9,709 bases of DNA from Thermodesulfovibrionales bacterium (GTDB lineage: Bacteria > Nitrospirota > Thermodesulfovibrionia > Thermodesulfovibrionales > SM23-35). The notes under the pieces were generated by a model. It was not told the origin of the DNA. It did not search any database and was given only the letters and a program-made list of their open reading frames with translations. The stretch spans positions 1 through 9,709 of the forward strand of contig JAKLQR010000176.1 of the NCBI GenBank assembly GCA_022013235.1. Direction: 5' to 3'. Of the stretch, positions 5,312-9,709 are shown piece after piece. The position numbers and the translations under genes are program-made. Each line of letters opens with the position of its first letter. Position 1 is the first letter of the stretch.

Positions 5312-8084
5312 GTGCGGATACCTCCTGCCTTATACGCTCAACCTCCGGGAATACCGCGTCTTTTTCCGGGAGATTCAGGTATGTGCTGATTATCGAAATT
5401 ACTTCGGAGTCAGTCTTCAGGACCTCTTCCTCGTTCAGCCGGAGTAGTGTATCGAGGGACTTCAGGAATCCGTATGTCCGTGAGAGAAATTCTCCGGTAA
5501 TCTTCTCAAGAATACCATACCGAATGAGACTTTTCATAGCAGACACTGTATTGGGCGTGAGTATATTAGGATGCCGGGTGGCATTGCGGAGCTGGAGGTA
5601 TTGTACGAGAAATTCTATTTCTTTTATTCCCCCGGGACCATTTTTCAGGTCGTATCCCGACGATTCCTTCGCGATTTCCTGCAGAATTCTTTTCCGCATC
5701 CCCCGGATGTCAGAAACATTGACTTCGCTCCCCCGCTTCAAAAGCACCTCTTTCCTCATTTTCCGGAATGCATTCAGAAGATGCATATCACCACAGACAG
5801 GACGCGCCTTCAGAAGGGCCTGTATCTCCCATGCATGTGCTGAATGAAGATAATAGGTCCTGTATCCGCTCATGTCGTTAAGCAGAATGCCTTTTGAACC
5901 GTCAGGCCTCAGCCGTGTATCGATCCTGTAGGCCACTCCCTGTTCGGTGTATGCGGAGATGAAGCCTATGAAGTCCTCGGGAGATTTTGTTTGTCCGGCG
6001 CCAGAATCGATAAACACAAGGTCGAGGTCCGAATTGATATTCAGTTCCTGTGCGCCGAGCGCTCCCATCCCCACCACTGCCATTCCGGTGTCGATCTGAA
6101 GATGTGTTCCTGCCGAACGGAGGATTGTATCGGCGAGCGTGCTTAATGCACGCGAAAAAGAAGAGCAATCGGCAATCCTCATGAGAAAGAGTATCCCCGA
6201 TTTCAGTTCTTCGGCTGTTTTGAACTCCCGCAACACGCGGGAAGGTTCATGAGAGCGTTCAAGTGCGTTGGTGAGCCGGACACCAAGGGCGTCGTAATCG
6301 ATTCTGATATCGGGATATTCGAATATGCTTTCAAAATTTTCGAGACTGAGCAGCGTGCGTGAAAGGTATGAACTCATACTGAAAACGGTGACGATAAGGT
6401 CGCGGGTGTCTTTTCTCTGAAGGAGGAGATCGAGATGTGATGCATGACCACCGATCTTCTCCAGGAACGACACAAACACGTTGAAGGCCCGGTCCTTGTT
6501 TGCGGACTTGATAATCTGATCAAAAAGAAGCGGCGCCGTTTTTCTGAAAAGCGTTCTTTCCCCCAGGGTTTTTCCGACCGATACCTGTTCATTCAGCTTC
6601 TTTATGCCCGCGAGCGCCTCTGACGGCTGAGAAAAACCCAGTGAAGAGAGGTAAGCGATGGCTGCATCATCCGGCAGTGCTTCCTGGAGGAGAATGCCTC
6701 CTTCATGCCTCTGCTCAGGCTGACCAAGGAGAGAATTATACATGTCTCTGACCATGAGCCGCTTCAATCTGAGATCGGCAGTAAAATCTTCCCTTGAGGG
6801 GTACTTCAGCTTTCTCGCAAGAATCCTGAGTTCCTCAGTATCAGGGGGAAGCGTATGGGTCTGAAGGTCGTCTTTCATCTGAAGCACGTGTTCAATCTTC
6901 CTCAGGAGAACGTATGCTTCAAGGAGAGATTTCCCTTCCCCGGCGGACAGGAATCCTTCTTCCGATAATTCTCCTATTGCTTCAGAGAGCACTCGTTTGC
7001 GAATGGAATGTCTCTCGCCTCCGTACAGGAGCTGGAAGGTCTGAACGAAAAACTCGATCTCCCTGATTCCACCATACCCGCGCTTGATATCGTCCACATC
7101 AAACACCGTATCTATCTTTTTTTTCATCTCCCTGATCTCTTCAACGTCGTTATAGTCGATCGACTTTTTCCAGACGAATGGTTCGATGCCTGATATAAAC
7201 GAGTTGCCGAGAAGAATGTCTCCGGAGACAGGACGCGCGCGGACCAATACCATTCTTTCCCATGTCTTGCCCCATGATTCATAGTACGCATTGTATGCAT
7301 TCAGCGATAACGAGAGCGCTCCTTTCTGGCCGTTCGGTCTCAGGCGAAGGTCAACCCTGTATGCGATGCCGTCTTCTGTCGGCATGCTGAGCAGTCCGGT
7401 CACTGTCTCGGTCAGCCTGCAGAAATATTCATGCGCGGTGATTTTATTCATCCAGACGCCCGCAGCAGAAAGAGTTCCGGAAGAAGTCGGTTCTTCTGAA
7501 CGATAGAGAGAAAGAAGGTCCACATCGGAGCTGTAATTCAATTCTCCGGCTCCGAGTTTCCCGAGCCCGATAAGAGAGAATGAATCTTCTCTCAGGTCGC
7601 CGAACCGGACTCTTATGAGTTGCCGGGAAAAATCGAGCGCCAGTTCGAGAACAGCCTCGGCAAGACTGCTTAGTTCAGCCATTATCTCAAGCTGACCGGC
7701 AACTCCTGAAATGTCGCGGAGGGTGATCCGGAGGAGATGATTTTTCTTTATGTCTCTGAGGAGCTTCAACATCTCCGTCTTCGCTGGAGAAGGATGATCC
7801 TGATGCACTGTCCCCAGTGTCTCACGGGACTGAATGATGATCCGGCGCTTCATGGTCTGGCCCCTGAGATTCTCTATCCCCGCAGAGAGGGCATCCGGAT
7901 TTTTTATACTGTAATCAGCGAGAAATTGGCTGTATGAAAACAGAAGGGCAATAAGAAGGATGTGCTGTTCATTTTCTTCGATAAGGTGGGGAGCTTCGCG
8001 GAACAGCCTTTCGAGGTTCTTGTATGACCTCCCGGGATCGGGAGTTGAAAAAGACGCCTGTCTGAGTTTTTTTTCACTATCCAT
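5277..8084 (-). CDS. glnE: Bifunctional glutamine synthetase adenylyltransferase/adenylyl-removing enzyme GlnE
   Basis: At 935 residues it is full length for GlnE (about 945 in E. coli). Two nucleotidyltransferase halves are plain. The N-terminal adenylyl-removing half has GLGKLGAGELNYSSDVDL (173-190, with D187 and D189) and YRVDLRLRPNGQKG (242-255). The C-terminal adenylyltransferase half has GMGALGAQELNINSDLDLV (672-690, D686 and D688) and YRIDTRLRPDGSKG (719-732). Each is followed by a helical region with GGI[RK]EIEF (338-345 and 818-825). Both active sites therefore look competent. In known systems GlnE adds or removes AMP on a Tyr of GSI-beta under control of PII, PII-UMP and glutamine. 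The start is ATG 8084. No Shine-Dalgarno is visible and the predicted leader is only about 12 nt, so initiation may be weak. It is divergent from glnB and overlaps the amidotransferase by 35 bases. The fit with its neighbours is odd: glnA here is GSI-alpha-like and PII lacks Tyr51. Confidence 0.96.
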   Translation of the reverse strand: MDSEKKLRQASFSTPDPGRSYKNLERLFREAPHLIEENEQHILLIALLFSYSQFLADYSIKNPDALSAGIENLRGQTMKRRIIIQSRETLGTVHQDHPSPAKTEMLKLLRDIKKNHLLRITLRDISGVAGQLEIMAELSSLAEAVLELALDFSRQLIRVRFGDLREDSFSLIGLGKLGAGELNYSSDVDLLSLYRSEEPTSSGTLSAAGVWMNKITAHEYFCRLTETVTGLLSMPTEDGIAYRVDLRLRPNGQKGALSLSLNAYNAYYESWGKTWERMVLVRARPVSGDILLGNSFISGIEPFVWKKSIDYNDVEEIREMKKKIDTVFDVDDIKRGYGGIREIEFFVQTFQLLYGGERHSIRKRVLSEAIGELSEEGFLSAGEGKSLLEAYVLLRKIEHVLQMKDDLQTHTLPPDTEELRILARKLKYPSREDFTADLRLKRLMVRDMYNSLLGQPEQRHEGGILLQEALPDDAAIAYLSSLGFSQPSEALAGIKKLNEQVSVGKTLGERTLFRKTAPLLFDQIIKSANKDRAFNVFVSFLEKIGGHASHLDLLLQRKDTRDLIVTVFSMSSYLSRTLLSLENFESIFEYPDIRIDYDALGVRLTNALERSHEPSRVLREFKTAEELKSGILFLMRIADCSSFSRALSTLADTILRSAGTHLQIDTGMAVVGMGALGAQELNINSDLDLVFIDSGAGQTKSPEDFIGFISAYTEQGVAYRIDTRLRPDGSKGILLNDMSGYRTYYLHSAHAWEIQALLKARPVCGDMHLLNAFRKMRKEVLLKRGSEVNVSDIRGMRKRILQEIAKESSGYDLKNGPGGIKEIEFLVQYLQLRNATRHPNILTPNTVSAMKSLIRYGILEKITGEFLSRTYGFLKSLDTLLRLNEEEVLKTDSEVISIISTYLNLPEKDAVFPEVERIRQEVSALAAKHYAGSHR
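5321..5326 (-). promoter_or_regulatory. Ribosome binding site supporting the TTG start of the amidotransferase
   Basis: AGGAGG on the minus strand lies inside the 3' end of glnE, nine bases from TTG at 5311 and 24 bases from the downstream ATG at 5296. The spacing favours the TTG. Confidence 0.65.
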
Positions 8085-8103
8085 GGCGGTTTTGATATTA
8101 TAA

Positions 8104-8132
8104 ATTATTCCTGCCGGTAAAATGCCGGTGAA
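8104..8132 (-). promoter_or_regulatory. Candidate sigma-70 promoter of glnE
   Basis: The minus strand has TTCACC (8132-8127, four of six matches to the -35 consensus), a 17-bp spacer and AATAAT (8109-8104, five of six). Predicted transcription starts near 8097, leaving about 12 nt before ATG. A TATAAT at 8102-8097 is an alternative -10, but it would leave an almost leaderless transcript and has no matching -35. The TGCCGGT direct repeats lie over the spacer and -35. Confidence 0.4.
8112..8129. repeat. Direct repeat TGCCGGT, 11-bp period, in the glnE/glnB divergent region
   Basis: TGCCGGT occurs at 8112-8118 and again at 8123-8129, each followed by a purine-rich RAA. The repeats are one helical turn apart and cover the spacer and -35 of the proposed glnE promoter. 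This is the layout of a tandem operator. The CCTGCCG at 8110-8116 also has an inverted copy CGGCAGG at 8154-8160 in the glnB leader. The binding protein is unknown. Confidence 0.4.
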
Positions 8133-8187
8133 TACTGATAAAGAGAAACAGCGCGGCAGGATAGCTGTTCAGATACAAAATACAGAC

Positions 8188-8193
8188 GGAGGT
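8188..8193 (+). promoter_or_regulatory. Ribosome binding site that fixes the glnB start
   Basis: GGAGGT lies six bases before ATG at 8200. An in-frame ATG at 8122 has no such site and would add 26 residues absent from PII proteins. Confidence 0.85.
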
Positions 8194-8199
8194 GAGACA

Positions 8200-8538
8200 A
8201 TGAAGATGATTGTCGCAGTAATCAAGCATTTCAAGCTGGATGCTGTGAAAGACGCACTTTCTCAGGCAGGAATACAGGGCATGACAGTGACTGAAGTGAA
8301 AGGCTTTGGCAGACAGAAAGGCCATGTGGAGATTTACCGCGGGTCAACTTTTGAAGTAAGGTTTATTCCCAAACTGAGGATCGAAATTGCGGTGAACGAT
8401 GATAAGGTTGAAGAGATTGTGGGGACCATTCAGAAAGCAGCGTTTACCGGTGAGATCGGCGATGGGAAGATATTCATATATCCTCTTGCAGACGTAATCA
8501 GGATAAGGACGGGAGAGAGGGGTGATGCGGCCCTGTGA
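8200..8538 (+). CDS. glnB: Nitrogen regulatory PII protein with Phe at position 51
   Basis: This 112-residue PII protein has the exact family length. PII trimers read ATP/ADP and 2-oxoglutarate and control nitrogen enzymes, transporters and regulators in the cytosol. Conserved features are the T-loop stem GFGRQKGH (35-42, with Q39, the 2-oxoglutarate/Mg-ATP residue), Y46, K58, the C-terminal signature TGEIGDGKIF (from about 83) and the nucleotide-binding RIRTGE near 101-106. The important oddity is the T-loop tip: residue 51, the Tyr uridylylated in proteobacteria or adenylylated in actinobacteria, is Phe (codon TTT). S49, the cyanobacterial phosphorylation site, is present. The usual KPFK near the N-terminus is KHFK. 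No amtB is adjacent, so glnB rather than glnK is a convention here. Start: ATG 8200 with GGAGGT six bases upstream. It is divergent from glnE and convergent with the 8647-9621 gene. I could not identify a convincing promoter in the 8085-8199 leader. Confidence 0.96.
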   Translation: MKMIVAVIKHFKLDAVKDALSQAGIQGMTVTEVKGFGRQKGHVEIYRGSTFEVRFIPKLRIEIAVNDDKVEEIVGTIQKAAFTGEIGDGKIFIYPLADVIRIRTGERGDAAL

Positions 8539-8631
8539 AAATCCCCCGGCTTGCAGGCTCGACGGCAGAGAACTGACAGGCAAGACATTTGAAGCTGTGG
8601 CATTGCTGAAGCAGAAACTGGTCTTGCTGCA

Positions 8632-8656
8632 GGTGAACAGTGGCTGTCATTTTTTT
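8632..8656 (+). terminator. Intrinsic terminator of glnB
   Basis: The plus strand pairs ACAG (8637-8640) with CTGT (8644-8647) around a TGG loop. After one bulged A the stem continues with G-C and T-A and possibly two G-U pairs, and seven T follow at 8650-8656. It overlaps the last codons of the convergent gene. It lies about 100 nt after the glnB stop; the intervening bases (8539-8631) hold no gene I can support. Confidence 0.5.
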
Positions 8657-9621
8657 GCAGAGGAAACATCCAGGTCAAGGATTTTCCGCTTCAGGATAAC
8701 GAGTTCAAAGGCGAGTGTTGCCATCTGTGCAAGCTGGCCGAGATAGCCGACGCTTGCATTCAGCACGGCATTATTTCCATTATCCACATACAGGAGCGCG
8801 ATGACCTTCTCTCTGAGAGCGATGGGGAGGACAAGGGCGTCCTGGGGTGTGCCTGACAGGAGGCTGATCAGGGATTCGTTGCCCTGTATTTTCATGACAG
8901 GACCCCGGTAGTTCGCCCTGCTCCTGATCACTTCTGCAAAGACCGGTGATTCTGTTGCCGGGAGCGTAAACTGTTCTGTATCGAGGCCCCTTGATTTCCA
9001 ACCGGTAATTTTATCGCCTCTCAAAGTAAAAAGAGCCACCCGCTTGGTGAGTTTGAATATCTCGTTCAGAAGAATTCCGGCGATCTCTTCAGTGTCTTTC
9101 ACTTCGGTCAACGCCTGTTTGACCTTTTGGACAGTGCTTTCTTCGACTTTTGTCTCCGGATTAAAACGGTCGGTAAGGCTGATATACCGGAGGTCACGCT
9201 TGATACCGTAGTATTTTTCGAAGGCATAAAGCAGTCTCGATTCTGTAATTACATAGGGAATAATATCGAATCCGGTCCTGAACCGGAGTTCGTCGATCTC
9301 CATGATATCTTTTGGATTGAGCATCGCGGTATGAAGCCTGCCCCGGTCTTTCCTGAACGGAAGTATCTGATATTTCTCTACGATGTCCGTGCTTATCAGT
9401 GAAAGCACTTCCTCGGGGATATTGTTTATCACCTCAGCGGCGGCTGCAGGAATCCTGAAATATTTACTGAGGAACTTTGACAAGTCCTCTTCTGCAATGA
9501 ACCGGAGCTCGATGAGGTTGGTTCCTATCCTGCCGCCGAACTGCACTTGTCTTTCGAGAGCCTGATGCAGCTGATCCTTTGTGATCAGGGATTCCTTGAC
9601 TAATGCTTCTCCGAGTTTCAT
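8647..9621 (-). CDS. GspE/MshE N-terminal (MshEN-type) domain plus GAF-like domain protein, candidate c-di-GMP receptor
   Basis: This 324-residue protein is predicted cytosolic, with no signal peptide or membrane helix. Residues 1 to about 145 resemble the N-terminal domain of type II secretion/type IV pilus ATPases (GspE, PilB, MshE). Two 24-residue helical units, KLG...Q at 2-25 and RIG...Y at 31-54, are separated by exactly five residues; K2/R31, L3/I32, G4/G33, L18/L47 and L22/L51 match across a 29-residue period. This is the arrangement of the c-di-GMP-binding MshEN motif, although the second unit ends in Tyr rather than Gln. The rest of that domain follows (LPFRKDRGRLHTAMLNPKD, then LRFRTGFDI). 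About 175-315 looks like a GAF domain (VLPIALREKVIALLYVDN is typical). There is no Walker A or B, so it is not a secretion ATPase. The start ATG 9621 has AGAGGA about seven bases upstream. A sigma-54 promoter precedes it. A regulatory role in motility, pili or nitrogen response is inference. Confidence 0.8.
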   Translation of the reverse strand: MKLGEALVKESLITKDQLHQALERQVQFGGRIGTNLIELRFIAEEDLSKFLSKYFRIPAAAAEVINNIPEEVLSLISTDIVEKYQILPFRKDRGRLHTAMLNPKDIMEIDELRFRTGFDIIPYVITESRLLYAFEKYYGIKRDLRYISLTDRFNPETKVEESTVQKVKQALTEVKDTEEIAGILLNEIFKLTKRVALFTLRGDKITGWKSRGLDTEQFTLPATESPVFAEVIRSRANYRGPVMKIQGNESLISLLSGTPQDALVLPIALREKVIALLYVDNGNNAVLNASVGYLGQLAQMATLAFELVILKRKILDLDVSSAKK

Positions 9622-9660
9622 AGGCTGTTCCTCTGTATAGTCTTATTCTTCATTCAATGT

Positions 9661-9678
9661 AAGCAAGATGGGTGCCAA
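9661..9678 (-). promoter_or_regulatory. Sigma-54 (-24/-12) promoter
   Basis: The minus strand reads TTGGCACCCATCTTGCTT: TGGCAC, five bases, TTGC, with GG and GC separated by exactly ten bases as the sigma-54 consensus requires. Transcription would begin near 9651, giving a leader of about 30 nt with a Shine-Dalgarno before ATG 9621. Any enhancer site for the required activator would lie beyond the window edge. Confidence 0.75.
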
Positions 9679-9709
9679 TACTATATGACTGAATTTATAT
9701 CATATGGAC

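Noticed and set aside
8097..8102. TATAAT on the minus strand as the main -10 box of glnE.
   Set aside because: No -35 element lies at 16-18 bp, and transcription would start only about six bases before ATG. The TTCACC-N17-AATAAT pair just upstream was preferred, though both are uncertain.
8122..8199. 26-residue N-terminal extension of PII from an in-frame ATG at 8122.
   Set aside because: PII proteins begin at the MKxI strand; the extension has no ribosome binding site and overlaps the proposed glnE promoter, while GGAGGT supports ATG 8200.
8522..8746. Plus-strand frame of 74 codons running from the end of glnB into the convergent gene.
   Set aside because: It starts with GTG inside glnB, its second half is antisense to the MshEN-GAF gene, and it passes through the glnB terminator hairpin. 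No recognisable motif was seen.

Overview
The window looks like a bacterial chromosome of moderate GC content, from a Gram-negative-type lineage with sigma-54 and c-di-GMP signalling. Nitrospirota or a deltaproteobacterial (Desulfobacterota-like) group fits the protein styles best, but this is an impression; nothing seen fixes the taxonomy. No tRNA, rRNA, insertion sequence, integrase or CRISPR array was found. Coding density is high, and all genes but one lie on the minus strand.

Layout from right to left, the direction of transcription for most genes. (1) At 9621-8647 is a 324-residue protein with a GspE/MshE-type N-terminal domain and a GAF-like C-terminal half. A near-consensus sigma-54 promoter lies just upstream, and the gene converges on glnB. 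(2) The nitrogen block has glnB (PII, 8200-8538, plus strand) divergent from glnE (8084-5277). glnE is followed by an overlapping stand-alone class I glutamine amidotransferase (5311-4604), glnA (4542-3187) and a DEAD-box RNA helicase (3140-1551), apparently one transcription unit ending in a hairpin-plus-U-run terminator at about 1543-1523. (3) A separately promoted 49-residue lysine-rich peptide (1423-1274) is followed by about 125 nt of hairpin-rich sequence. (4) surE (1021-260) is followed after one base by an FAD-dependent oxidoreductase that runs off the left edge.

The most interesting point is the wiring of the nitrogen block. In the enterobacterial cascade, uridylylation of PII on Tyr51 tells the bifunctional GlnE to adenylylate or deadenylylate a GSI-beta glutamine synthetase. 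Here GlnE keeps both nucleotidyltransferase motifs. PII, however, has Phe at position 51, and the adjacent glutamine synthetase is GSI-alpha-like, with the feedback-type Arg and without the classical NLYDLPP context, although a Tyr in a partly similar YHLSPE context remains. Either the cascade is wired differently in this organism, or GlnE acts on other partners. Further points are the amidotransferase inserted between glnE and glnA, a helically phased direct repeat in the glnE/glnB divergent promoter region, and a lysine-rich peptide built on an 11-residue repeat.
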